From: Pseudalkalibacillus decolorationis
Lineage (GTDB): Bacteria > Bacillota > Bacilli > Bacillales > Fictibacillaceae
Length of the DNA: 64,000 nucleotides
Direction of reading: 5' to 3'
NCBI RefSeq assembly: GCF_024609785.1
Contig: NZ_JANHJQ010000020.1
Coordinates: 16,647-80,646, forward strand
Positions 31,022 to 39,043 of this stretch are shown in pieces (the stretch's first letter is position 1; each line of letters begins with the position of its first letter). Made by a program: the position numbers and the translations under genes. Under the pieces are notes generated by a model, which saw only the letters and a list, made by a program, of their open reading frames with translations, made no database searches and had not been told where the DNA came from.

Positions 31022-32136
31022 ATGAATTTAGAGCATCTGGAAAATAAGCAAATCTCCAAAAAAACGTTTTCGTGGTTGTCTATATGGCCAAAGTGGGTTG
31101 GTTACGGGGCTGGTATCTGGTCGTTGATGTACATGCTACTCGGACTGTATTGGACGCTTGGGGGTAAAGGCTTTCCGATTGGCGAAGGGGATCCACATCC
31201 CGAGTACTCTAGCCTAGGCGGTTTACAGCAAGAAATGGGTGCACCGATCTTAGCCGGATTTGGACTATTCGGAGTAATTGTAGCCTATTTCATGATGCGG
31301 GGTTGGGGTAAGGGTGTGATCCGAAGCCTATTACAAGCTTTCGTTTGTATCTTAGTTATAGTTCTCTTATTTGGGGTCATTGACTACCGCGTGCTTGGTA
31401 CTGCGGCATACGCGCTTGTCTTTCTTGTTGGTGTGCCATTTGACTTTCCGCAAGGAGCTAGCTTTTTCGAGGACCTCATGTATGGAACGATCGTGAACCA
31501 GTATTTCAGTTTGGTCGGGGTATTTTTATGGGTTACAACAGCATTAGTTTACCAACGTCGAGTTAAGCATGCATGTGGATATTGTGGGCGAAACGACAGT
31601 CCTTCTAGCTGGACTACCCAGGCTTCAGCGAAACGTTGGGGGAAATGGGTTACGTACACCGCCGTGATTGTTCCGATTTGTTACTCCATAACGAGATGGG
31701 CATTTGCTTTAGGTATCCCACTGGGAACCACGAAGGAATTACTTGATTCCTTTGAACGCGAAAACCCTGGATTTTGGTTACTTGGAGCATCTCTAGGTAC
31801 TGTAGCAGTTGGAGGTGCAATTCTCACTCTTGGGCTTGTTCAGAAATGGGGAGAGGTTTTCCCTCGATGGATTCCGTTCGTTGCTGGTAAACAGGTGCCT
31901 CTGGCAGTCGCGATGGTCCCTGCTACTCTCGTTTCTATCATGGTGACATCCGCTGGAGTTATGTACATCCGAATATATTTGAGTGGAGGATTCGATCAGG
32001 CGATCAGGGTATGGAACATTGGGGACTATCTGCTCCTGAATTTATATGGCCACTCTGTGGTGCTGCGTTATTTGGTGCCACACTGGCGTATTACTATCGG
32101 AGACGTGGGGTTTGTAAACATTGTGGTCAGAGCTAG
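31022..32136 (+). pseudogene. Internally duplicated membrane protein, paralogue 3, frameshifted near its end
   Basis: The frame from ATG 31022 encodes two tandem copies of the family (about residues 15-195 and 205-370). The first half ends in YQRRVKHACGYCGR. In the reading frame from the start, the second half breaks off after VWNIGDY and runs on in unlike sequence to 32224. In the neighbouring frame from about 32029 the bases encode SAPEFIWPLCGAALFG and then YYYRRRGVCKHCGQS, stopping at 32136; this restores the symmetry with the first half. One base missing, or two extra, between about 32000 and 32030 would explain it. This may be a sequencing error or a real mutation. Confidence 0.75.
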
Positions 32137-32283
32137 TTTATTTCTTAATAGACACAGGATTGTAACAAGGGATTATCGTACTATTGTGGAAACAGTATTT
32201 GGTAGTAATTGGAGGCGGGTGTAAGGGATAAAGTAGTTTACCATTTTATCAGAGGAACTCATATAAGCGAAGAGGTGATGGGA

Positions 32284-32694
32284 ATGTTCTTTCTATTATG
32301 GGGATTTTTAATTTGGTTAGGCGCTTCAGCTATTTTTAGGTTTGCCGGACATTTTTTCTTTTTACCAGAAAACCAATTGATGATGCTAGCTTCCTACATT
32401 TTAGTAATCCCATTAATACTAGTTTTGACCTTACCAATCTACCGGTATAAAAGGATAGAAGGTCATGAACGGTTAAAGGTAGCTGTATTGATAGCCTTGC
32501 CAGGCATGCTGATCGATGCAATTGTGTTGATTTACTTCTTAGACCTCTTCGTCAATCTGGATCCTGAAACAGACCGATATTTCGGCTCCTGGCTGCTCTG
32601 GACCTATTCACTAATCATATTCACAGGCCTTTTTCAAGAAAGAAACACATATAAAAACATTTTAGTAATCTTAAAGCAGGGGAAAAACAAATGA
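32284..32694 (+). CDS. DUF5367-like membrane protein
   Basis: With the start at ATG 32284 the product has about 136 residues and four membrane segments, beginning MFFLLWGFLIWLGASAIFR, which fits DUF5367 proteins. AGAGGTG lies 6 nt before this ATG; upstream in-frame starts to 32209 overlap the frameshifted tail of the preceding gene. The next gene overlaps its stop by 4 bp, indicating coupled translation. The function is unknown. Confidence 0.7.
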   Translation: MFFLLWGFLIWLGASAIFRFAGHFFFLPENQLMMLASYILVIPLILVLTLPIYRYKRIEGHERLKVAVLIALPGMLIDAIVLIYFLDLFVNLDPETDRYFGSWLLWTYSLIIFTGLFQERNTYKNILVILKQGKNK

Positions 32695-33030
32695 ATCGAA
32701 TAAAGAATTGGATTTTAGATCTTTATACAGTGTCAATATCGGAATTAAAGTATTTAACCCAAATAAAAAAGGAAACAGAGTCCAAAAAGGAAAAGTACAG
32801 AATCAATCAATTGATGTATTTTAATGTAATGGTGATGTTAATATTTTCTGTGCTATTACTATTATCTGTTTCATATATTTTACTTTCATTTATTAGTTTG
32901 GTACTCATTAGCTGTATGTATTATAACTGTGCCAATGATGATGCTTGTAAAAGCAATGCAAAGTAAACGTTACTTTAATCTTCGAGACGCGTATATTAAA
33001 AAAGATCCAAGCTTACTGAAGTACAAATAA
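32691..33030 (+). CDS. Small two-helix membrane protein, probably frameshifted
   Basis: From ATG 32691 (site GCAGGGG) the frame encodes 91 residues: a charged N-terminus, one hydrophobic helix and an abrupt Cys-rich end at 32966. In the next frame the bases from about 32863 to 33030 encode a plausible second helix (FHLLVWYSLAVCIITVPMMM) and a basic tail RYFNLRDAYIKKDPSLLKYK. One extra base between about 32860 and 32930 would explain this. An intact product would have about 112 residues. The function is unknown. Confidence 0.55.
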
Positions 33031-33044
33031 GTTAAGGGGATTTT

Positions 33045-33365
33045 ATGAATTATATTTGGGGAGAAAACACCTTATTATTTTTGTTGTGGTTTTTCACATT
33101 ACAGGCCACATATGGTTTCCTGATTTTACTCACCGGGAGATTAATGATGGATTATTTTGAGTGGGCAGTATATGAAAAACCAGATACAACTTATCAGAAG
33201 GTTGTAAACTTTATAATGTATTTTATGATTGGTTCAGGTCCATACATTTATAGCAGGCTAGAAAAATACAATTGGTTCCTCCGTAAGTTATTGATGGTTT
33301 TAGCTTTAATTGCTCAAATAATTATATCGGTGTTAATATATGAGATCTTCAATTGGGTTATATAG
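33045..33365 (+). CDS. Two-helix membrane protein, LXG-island family copy 1
   Basis: This 106-residue protein has helices at about residues 8-30 and 83-104. Between them is the family core: MDYFEWAVYEKPDTTYQKV, NFIM, GSGPYIYSRLEKYNWFLRKLL. Three further copies follow at 35902, 36470 and 37826, with a remnant at 36252. AGGGGAT precedes the ATG. Small, duplicated, two-helix proteins beside a toxin with a membrane-active end are candidate immunity proteins. This copy is upstream of the effector operon rather than downstream. Role inferred from context only. Confidence 0.7.
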   Translation: MNYIWGENTLLFLLWFFTLQATYGFLILLTGRLMMDYFEWAVYEKPDTTYQKVVNFIMYFMIGSGPYIYSRLEKYNWFLRKLLMVLALIAQIIISVLIYEIFNWVI

Positions 33366-33579
33366 TATAAAATGACGGCTATCCAACTTTCAAAAATCCA
33401 AACACTAACAGCGGTGAATTGAATTCATTGCTGTTTTTTCATTCACTCGACTTTCTTACTACAAATTGGAAACGTGACTTTTAACCTATTTTTCTGTCTA
33501 TTTCCATTTGATACCATGGAAATTAGGCATGACTTTTATCATCATTCAAAAGTTAGAAAATATAAAGGGGCTGACTAGA

Positions 33580-33945
33580 ATGTCCTACTTAACCTATTTA
33601 CAGTCAGAAGTTAGAGAAAAAAGAGAACAGCTGGAACGGTTAAACAACTGTGAAGCAGAATTAGAAAACCTACAAAGTGAATTTATCCAAAAACGAAGCC
33701 TAACTAAAGATCCGGAGCTTACTTCAACAACCTGGAAAGGTAACTTGGCAAATAAATTCCTTCAAGTTCGTGAAGACGTTACTTATGCGTACAAAGATAT
33801 TTCACAAGTACAGCTAGATACAGCACTAAATACGATTGAGAATAAGATCCAAGAGATTAGAGGACAAATTGAATCCTTACATAGAAGTATCGCCTCAGAA
33901 AAAGCACGTATTGAAAGAGAAGAGAGAGAAGAAAGGGCTGATTGA
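33580..33945 (+). CDS. DUF5082 (YwqH-like) helical protein of the LXG locus
   Basis: This 121-residue, almost entirely helical protein (MSYLTYLQSEVREKREQLER, then heptad-rich sequence and a charged EERE tail) contains TTWKGNLANKF, a WxG-like turn typical of ESX-related proteins. It matches the DUF5082 type found before LXG effectors (B. subtilis YwqH). Such proteins are thought to help target the LXG toxin for type VII secretion. ATG 33580 is chosen for AAAGGGG upstream; earlier in-frame codons lack a site. Confidence 0.85.
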   Translation: MSYLTYLQSEVREKREQLERLNNCEAELENLQSEFIQKRSLTKDPELTSTTWKGNLANKFLQVREDVTYAYKDISQVQLDTALNTIENKIQEIRGQIESLHRSIASEKARIEREEREERAD

Positions 33946-33946
33946 T

Positions 33947-34225
33947 TTGCATGAAGAAATGAAAGTTCGATATGGAGATGTTGAAAGTACAATAGCTAAA
34001 ATGGAGAATACGTCTCAGGCTCTTGAACATTCATTACCAAAAAATATGGCGAGCGGAAATGTTTTAAATGTCGTTGAAAAATTAAATCAGCTTAATCAAT
34101 TACTGGAGGAACAAGGTGAAGAATATAAAAGCATTCTGAAAATGAATAATGAAATAGTAAGAACGACACTTCAAACACTAAAAGAGACAGATGAAAACCT
34201 ATCATCTTCAATCAAAGCACGTTAG
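33947..34225 (+). CDS. DUF5344 (YwqI-like) helical protein of the LXG locus
   Basis: A product of about 92 residues begins near MKVRYGDVESTIAKMENT, is helical throughout and fits DUF5344 (B. subtilis YwqI), the usual second small partner of LXG effectors. A TTG at 33947, overlapping the upstream gene end with AAAGGG 9 nt before it, is the best start; ATG 33959 is an alternative. The three genes 33580-35848 are tightly packed and form one operon. Confidence 0.8.
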   Translation: MHEEMKVRYGDVESTIAKMENTSQALEHSLPKNMASGNVLNVVEKLNQLNQLLEEQGEEYKSILKMNNEIVRTTLQTLKETDENLSSSIKAR

Positions 34226-34240
34226 GGGGGATTAGCTTTT

Positions 34241-35848
34241 ATGAAAACACTTGATGTTCAGACTTTACATAATGGAATTGATGATTTACTTAATAAGCTT
34301 AAATCACAAATGACTGAGCTAAAAGAGCTCGAACATACGATTGAAGATTTTACAGGACTTAACGATTCATTTAAGGGTAAAGGCGGTACTGCGGTACGAA
34401 ACTTTTATCAGGATTGGCACGTACCTCTATTATCCTATCGTTTCTTTGCTCTACAAAACTATGAACGAGTATTAAACAACATTAAAAAAGCGACCACAGA
34501 ATTGGAATCAGATTCGAATGGCTTTATCCGACAGAGTTTTCTTGAGGGTGAACTTTCGGATGGGCTGAATAAAATTAATACAACTACAGCTGGTCTAGTT
34601 GATGAAGCTAACTCCTCTATGGCTTCGGTTAATGATATCGTTTATGTGCCAAGGCTAAATGATAACCAGTTCCACACACATGTTCAGCAGGCAAACAGAG
34701 AAATAGACAACTCAATAGAAGAACTAGTTAAATACGACACAAACCAGACCAAAGAACTAGACACTGTGGAACATGACATAAACCTCATGAAAAGCTATAT
34801 TAATGAGGTACAGGGGATGTTTGAAAGTGGAAAGCTGAGTATAGAGAATTATAGTATTGAACAACTTCAGGATAAGCCGAGTTATTCTAAGTTAGAAAAA
34901 GATCTAACCACTAAAGAAAATAGCTGGTTTGCTAATATGTTTCTCACACCATTTGATTATATTAACAAAAAGATGAGTTGGGGAGACAACTTGTTACTTG
35001 CATACCAAACAATGACAACTGGTTCAGCTTTACTTATGGCAAGAAAGCTAAAAGTACACTATTTTGGAGGTAAACCCACCCTTTGGAATTTGTTAAAGGG
35101 AAACTACGAATTTTCTGTAAAAACACATCCTTCTTGGACGAGTAAAGGTAAACACAATTCCAAGATGGCCAAAAGGTTATTAGACTTTTCTAGATCAAAG
35201 ACTCCAAAAAACCCGATTATGAGAGGGACTCAACACATTGTAAGGTCTTATGAAAGTCCGGCGCATCTATACAAAAATGTAGCAGGTTATCCGAAGGACA
35301 TCAGCCGTATGTCTGGTAGGGAATTTTCTAAACATGTTTATTCGAGAATGACAACAGGAACGAAAGATGTATTAGGAAAAGCTACAAGTGTACGTGGATT
35401 TAGTGCAATTGGGAAAAGTGTTCCTGTATTGGGGTTAGTTGTAACAGGGTTGGCAAATGCCGGTGAATTTACGTCTGCTGAAAATAGAGGAAAATCAGGT
35501 TGGGAGAAAGCGGGTAGAGCCAGCGCTGGATTTGCAACTGATATGTTTGCAATCGGTACCGGAACAAGAGTTGGTATACTTTTAGGAAGTTTTGCAGGTC
35601 CACCAGGAATGATTATTGGGGGGGCCGTAGGGGGTCTGGCTGGAGGTCTACTAAGTTCTACATACGGAGATGGAATAAAAGACTTAGGAGAAAAAGTTGG
35701 AGAAGAATTTGGGGAAACATTAAATGAAATTGGAGAAGTAGCAGAAGATGTTGGTAATAAGGTGAAAGATTTTACTAGTGATGTAGGGGAAAAAGCTGAA
35801 GATTTAACAAATGACCTTAAAGAATCTATCAGTGGTTGGTTTAATTGA
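34241..35848 (+). CDS. LXG-domain type VII secretion effector with glycine-rich C-terminus
   Basis: The 535-residue protein has an N-terminal LXG domain (about residues 1-215: MKTLDVQTLHNGIDDLLNKL, helical, with FKGKGGTAVRNFY). A linker follows, then a C-terminal region of about 300 residues. That region has a hydrophobic segment VPVLGLVVTGLANAGEF and a glycine-zipper-like stretch (TGTRVGILLGSFAGPPG and GGAVGGLAGGLLSS), then an amphipathic acidic/lysine tail to residue 535. No nuclease, deaminase or ADP-ribosyl motif is seen. A membrane-permeabilising toxin is therefore inferred, as in glycine-zipper LXG toxins of streptococci. GGGGGATTAG precedes the ATG. The secretion machinery is not in the window. 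Confidence 0.85.
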   Translation: MKTLDVQTLHNGIDDLLNKLKSQMTELKELEHTIEDFTGLNDSFKGKGGTAVRNFYQDWHVPLLSYRFFALQNYERVLNNIKKATTELESDSNGFIRQSFLEGELSDGLNKINTTTAGLVDEANSSMASVNDIVYVPRLNDNQFHTHVQQANREIDNSIEELVKYDTNQTKELDTVEHDINLMKSYINEVQGMFESGKLSIENYSIEQLQDKPSYSKLEKDLTTKENSWFANMFLTPFDYINKKMSWGDNLLLAYQTMTTGSALLMARKLKVHYFGGKPTLWNLLKGNYEFSVKTHPSWTSKGKHNSKMAKRLLDFSRSKTPKNPIMRGTQHIVRSYESPAHLYKNVAGYPKDISRMSGREFSKHVYSRMTTGTKDVLGKATSVRGFSAIGKSVPVLGLVVTGLANAGEFTSAENRGKSGWEKAGRASAGFATDMFAIGTGTRVGILLGSFAGPPGMIIGGAVGGLAGGLLSSTYGDGIKDLGEKVGEEFGETLNEIGEVAEDVGNKVKDFTSDVGEKAEDLTNDLKESISGWFN

Positions 35849-35901
35849 ATATAACTCTAACAATGGTTCCCAAAGTCTTTTGATAATGAAGGAGCTTCGG
35901 T

Positions 35902-36234
35902 ATGGTAGATGAGATTATTTACATTATAAAAATAATAATTATTTGCTTTATATGTTTCCAGTGGAGTTCAGTATTGTTGTTCTTTGCTGCTGAATGGGTA
36001 ATAGTTGATTACTATAAATGGGGAGTTTATGAAAATCCAGAAACTAAGTTTCAAAAGGTTATGAACTTTATAATGAACATGTTCCTTGGTTCTGGATATT
36101 ATTTTTATAATAGATTTCAAAAGTATAATTGGATTACTAGAAAATTTTTTATGTTAATAGCACTTTTACTGCAAGGAATATTATCAATAACAGTTTATTT
36201 GTTTTATAGATTTTTAAATGGACTTTTAGGTTAG
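35902..36234 (+). CDS. Two-helix membrane protein, LXG-island family copy 2 (candidate immunity protein)
   Basis: This 110-residue protein directly follows the effector (53 bp). Helices lie at about residues 7-35 and 84-104; the core is VDYYKWGVYENPETKFQKV, FLGSGYYFYNRFQKYNWITRK. AAGGAG precedes the ATG. Its position behind the toxin is the usual place of an immunity gene. The assignment rests on context and topology. Confidence 0.7.
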   Translation: MVDEIIYIIKIIIICFICFQWSSVLLFFAAEWVIVDYYKWGVYENPETKFQKVMNFIMNMFLGSGYYFYNRFQKYNWITRKFFMLIALLLQGILSITVYLFYRFLNGLLG

Positions 36235-36251
36235 ATGGTTCTGTGTATTAT

Positions 36252-36338
36252 ATAAACTTAAGGCTTATGAAGTACAATTTGTTGGTAAGAAAGTTTTTGC
36301 TTCTATTAGCATTAGCGGTAAAGGCCGTTTATCAATAA
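36252..36338 (+). pseudogene. Remnant of a further two-helix family copy
   Basis: The frame ending at 36338 reads MKYNLLVRKFLLLLALAVK, matching the KYNWFLRKLLMVLALI part of copies 1, 2 and 4. The N-terminal half and the rest of the helix are lost. It shows that the family has been expanded and eroded at this spot. Confidence 0.6.
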
Positions 36339-36469
36339 TACTTCGTAAATTACTTTTGATTTTTGTTATTTGAATGCATCATGGGAATGTTTGTTTACAG
36401 TATCACTTTTGGGATTTCGAAAGGACTTCTAGAATGAATATAACTACAATCGGGTTAGCGGGGAGATCA

Positions 36470-36811
36470 ATGCCTATCGTATATATAGATTATATTGAAG
36501 TTATAAGAATCTCGTTAGCTGCATTTTTAGGTACTCAGTTTGCCACTGCTTTACCATTATTAGTATTAGGAAGGGTACAATACGAATATTACACCTGGGG
36601 TATATATGAAAAACCGTGTACCAAACCACAAAAAATACAAAACATTATCATGTTCAGTATGGTCGGTAGTGGCTGTTACATCTATAAAAGACTTTTAAAA
36701 TACAACTGGTTTGTGAGAAAATTCTTATATTTGATTCTAGTATTATTACAAGGTATTTTATCAATTATTATTTTCACCATCATTGATAGTATTTTAAAAG
36801 GGATCTCTTGA
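36470..36811 (+). CDS. Two-helix membrane protein, LXG-island family copy 3
   Basis: From ATG 36470 the product has 113 residues, with helices at about 10-33 and 85-106 and the core EYYTWGIYEKPCTKPQKIQN, GSGCYIYKRLLKYNWFVRK. GCGGGGAGA upstream and agreement with the lengths of the other copies support this start; ATG 36434 in frame is an alternative. It belongs to the same candidate immunity family. Confidence 0.7.
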   Translation: MPIVYIDYIEVIRISLAAFLGTQFATALPLLVLGRVQYEYYTWGIYEKPCTKPQKIQNIIMFSMVGSGCYIYKRLLKYNWFVRKFLYLILVLLQGILSIIIFTIIDSILKGIS

Positions 36812-36860
36812 TAGGGGTAAATTTTTTATACATGTTGGACAATTTTTAAGGGGGGATAAT

Positions 36861-37670
36861 ATGGAACATTTATTAACTTGTACGACAGAGGAACTGGCGT
36901 TAATGGTTAGTGTAACTGGACATCAAGGTGTAGCAAAGGGAATTGCAGAGGCATCACTTGGTGAAAAATCGGAAAAAGAATGGATAGCAATCATGGAAAC
37001 CACTGCTAACCAGCTAATAATGAAACGGATTTGGGATCAAGAGAGGGAGGCGAGAGAAGAGTCGCCTCTAAATGCTGAGACAACTAGGTTTATTGAAAAC
37101 TATGTAAGCTCCAAACGTATGATACGTTGTTCAAATGTCCCTCAGAAGTCAGTGTTAATGCTTCATCACTTTGATGGGGATGAATGGTTATTTCACTTGA
37201 TTGATCGGGATATTATTCATGAGTTTGCGATAATCACTTCTTCTAAAATAAAAGAGATCATCAGAGACTATTATGGAATTTCTTATGAGGATTTTGGGGG
37301 AGAACAAAGCTTTTCCTTAACTGATAAGGCATTTGACATGCTAAGTAACCCGAAAAAAGTAGACAAGGTTCGTCGTATTTCAGAATTTACCGACGTGGAA
37401 GAAGAGAGCTATTCGATGCTTTTGGATGATTTACAAACATTTGATTGGACCCTGTTTAACATTTCTAATTTCAATATTGTGACTTTAGAAGAGGAAATGT
37501 ACTTGGAGAATATTCTTTTCTTTTTACCTTCTAAACGAGGCGTATGGATTTCGGAATATACAGAAGATCAGGATAAACCTGTGCATATTCACTTGGCTGA
37601 TCTTGAAGAATGGGAGGTAATTCTAACTGGTGTAAGTGATCTGGCAGCTTATCAAGTTCAGGTGCAGTAA
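36861..37670 (+). CDS. Unknown 269-residue soluble protein of the LXG island
   Basis: I do not recognise this acidic, soluble protein with confidence. The N-terminus MEHLLTCTTEELALMVSVTG suggests a helical domain. A middle region (MIRCSNVPQKSVLMLHHFDG, WLFHLIDRDIIHEFAII) looks like beta strands, and the C-terminus VWISEYTEDQDKPVHIHL is again strand-rich. The layout is reminiscent of EspG/Lcp-type secretion chaperones, but no sequence signature proves it. A truncated relative lies at 38181-38300. GGGGGGATAAT precedes the ATG. Confidence 0.6.
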   Translation: MEHLLTCTTEELALMVSVTGHQGVAKGIAEASLGEKSEKEWIAIMETTANQLIMKRIWDQEREAREESPLNAETTRFIENYVSSKRMIRCSNVPQKSVLMLHHFDGDEWLFHLIDRDIIHEFAIITSSKIKEIIRDYYGISYEDFGGEQSFSLTDKAFDMLSNPKKVDKVRRISEFTDVEEESYSMLLDDLQTFDWTLFNISNFNIVTLEEEMYLENILFFLPSKRGVWISEYTEDQDKPVHIHLADLEEWEVILTGVSDLAAYQVQVQ

Positions 37671-37703
37671 TAGTAACTTTTTAGGAGGATAGTGTTAAAA
37701 TCA

Positions 37704-37735
37704 GGAATCTTCCCTGAGAGGGTGAGATTCTTTTT
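37704..37735 (+). terminator. Terminator after the 269-residue protein gene
   Basis: GAATCT-TCCC and GGG-TGAGATTC form a stem around TGAGA, with TTTTT after it. Confidence 0.8.
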
Positions 37736-37825
37736 CTGCATGATTTACGACCTATTAAACAACATATTTTTTATAAAGAGAAAGTGAGAGAGCTTGGAAT
37801 AATCCAGAAAGGATGTTTTAGTGCA

Positions 37826-38134
37826 ATGGAGATTATTGCTGTTTTATTTTTTGTTCTAGCTTTCTTTAGTACTATAAACTTATTATTTAGTATTTTATAT
37901 TTTATAGGTTATACAGTTGGAAATGGTTTTTATAAGTGGGCAGTTCATGATTTGGGTTTTTTAATTACTCTAACCTATCCTTTATTTGGACCTACTCAAT
38001 ACGTTGCATCTAATATCTATAATAGATTTAATTGGGCGATTTCAAGGGTTCTAATAGTGTGTTATTTTATCTTGTTAATTATATTGGTTATTGTTTTCTT
38101 TTACTTATTTAGCACGATTACAGATAAAATGTGA
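37826..38134 (+). CDS. Two-helix membrane protein, divergent LXG-island family copy 4
   Basis: From ATG 37826 (GAAAGGATG upstream) the product has 102 residues, a long hydrophobic N-terminus (about 3-33) and a C-terminal helix (about 75-98). The family core is reduced to GFYKWAVHD and SNIYNRFNWAISRVL, the least conserved copy. It lies beyond the terminator at 37704, so it has its own transcription. Confidence 0.6.
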   Translation: MEIIAVLFFVLAFFSTINLLFSILYFIGYTVGNGFYKWAVHDLGFLITLTYPLFGPTQYVASNIYNRFNWAISRVLIVCYFILLIILVIVFFYLFSTITDKM

Positions 38135-38180
38135 ACAGAAAAACAGAATAAAAATTTTGATTTGAAAGGAATTAGAACAA

Positions 38181-38300
38181 ACTTCTTATGTATTTACGGC
38201 CGAAGAACTAATTTTATCATTACTTTTAGTAGATGGAGCAGCAGCTGTATCACCAATAAAAGACAAAGTGTTAAGGTGTTCGAAAAAGGAACTGGTTTAG
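38181..38300 (+). pseudogene. N-terminal remnant resembling the 269-residue island protein
   Basis: The frame TSYVFTAEELILSLLLVDG ending at a stop at 38300 parallels LLTCTTEELALMVSVTG of the protein at 36861. No start codon with a ribosome binding site fits and the rest of the gene is missing. It stops 6 bp from the end of a truncated-looking gene on the other strand. Confidence 0.5.
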
Positions 38301-38306
38301 ATATCG

Positions 38307-38474
38307 CTACAAGGAAGTCTTTGCATACTCCGCTCCAACATGAGGTGCTTTCGTAAGGAGGGATTCGTGTTCCCCAGCTTTAACAGTCGGTTCAGGAGGG
38401 GATGTGTTTTGAATAGAGCTGAAGATTATTCCTCCGCCCACAAAGAGTACAATCAGAAGAAGAATTCGTTTCAT
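38307..38474 (-). CDS. 55-residue exported or membrane-anchored protein, possibly truncated
   Basis: The minus-strand frame MKRILLLIVLFVGGGIIFSS has a clear signal or anchor segment, a short Pro/Glu-rich linker (NTSPPEPTVKAGEHES) and the end LLTKAPHVGAEYAKTSL. AGGGGATGGG is 8 nt before the ATG. The APHVGAE ending resembles the start of redoxin (ResA/TlpA) domains, so this may be a truncated thiol-redox protein; that is only inference. It is the third gene after 39043-38807 and 38794-38528 on the same strand. Confidence 0.5.
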   Translation of the reverse strand: MKRILLLIVLFVGGGIIFSSIQNTSPPEPTVKAGEHESLLTKAPHVGAEYAKTSL

Positions 38475-38499
38475 ATTCACCCATCCCCTTATACTCGCC

Positions 38500-38531
38500 T
38501 GCTAAGGCTTGGAGCTAGTCAAGTTCTTTAA
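38500..38531. repeat. Fragment of family C intergenic repeat
   Basis: GCTAAGGCTTGG ... CAAGTTCTTTA repeats the right end of the 19709-19826 element. Confidence 0.5.
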
Positions 38532-38794
38532 ACGCGGTACTTTGAATGGTAGTAAACCCCAACGATTACGAATAAAAACAGGGCTATTCCGACGATAAAT
38601 GTACCCATTATTCCATAGCCTATCCCGGTCCAGACTCTGATAAAAACGATACTGATTACAAACAGCGAAATCCCCAATTGAAAGATAAGGTACGGTGCTA
38701 CATACCAGCCAATCTGTTTACGATAATAAATGACGATGGTTCCAAAAATAATCCAAGTAAAGCTTAAAATCGTTAGCAATACAACATCGGTCAA
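38528..38794 (-). CDS. YesK-like three-helix membrane protein
   Basis: This 88-residue protein has three hydrophobic helices, at about residues 3-23, 31-52 and 60-83, separated by short loops (IYYRKQIGWYVAPY). The layout fits the YesK-like family, whose function is unknown. The start is preceded on the minus strand by AGGAGG and lies 12 bp after the stop of the gene at 38807-39043, so the two are co-transcribed. Confidence 0.6.
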   Translation of the reverse strand: MTDVVLLTILSFTWIIFGTIVIYYRKQIGWYVAPYLIFQLGISLFVISIVFIRVWTGIGYGIMGTFIVGIALFLFVIVGVYYHSKYRV

Positions 38795-38806
38795 TTCGAA
38801 ATCCTC

Positions 38807-39043
38807 CTAAGCAATTTTTTGCATACATCGCTTTAGCAAGTAGGCTAGTACGAAATGAAGAAGAGGTACAAACGTAATCCACCAGAGAACAGGAGATCCG
38901 GCGAAATAAAGCCCGGAAGGAACCAAAGCCGCTGTGCTTATTGCAAGCCAAAACGGTGAGCGGACCATTACTGAGAAGAACAAAAGGAAAAATGAGATCA
39001 AAACGGATGCCCAAAAGATCCATCCTACCCAGTAAAATCCCAC
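38807..39043 (-). CDS. Small membrane protein of unknown function
   Basis: This 78-residue protein has three hydrophobic segments (WVGWIFWASVLISFFLLFF, FWLAISTAALVPSGLYFAG, LWWITFVPLLHFVLAYLL) and a short basic tail. AAGGAGGCGGG precedes the start on the minus strand. It is the first gene of a three-gene minus-strand unit that reaches 38307. I do not recognise the family. Confidence 0.6.
   Translation of the reverse strand: MGFYWVGWIFWASVLISFFLLFFSVMVRSPFWLAISTAALVPSGLYFAGSPVLWWITFVPLLHFVLAYLLKRCMQKIA

Noticed and set aside
38340-38531. 63-codon plus-strand frame
   Set aside because: It is antisense to a 55-codon minus-strand gene that has a signal-peptide pattern and a ribosome binding site, and it ends in a repeat fragment.
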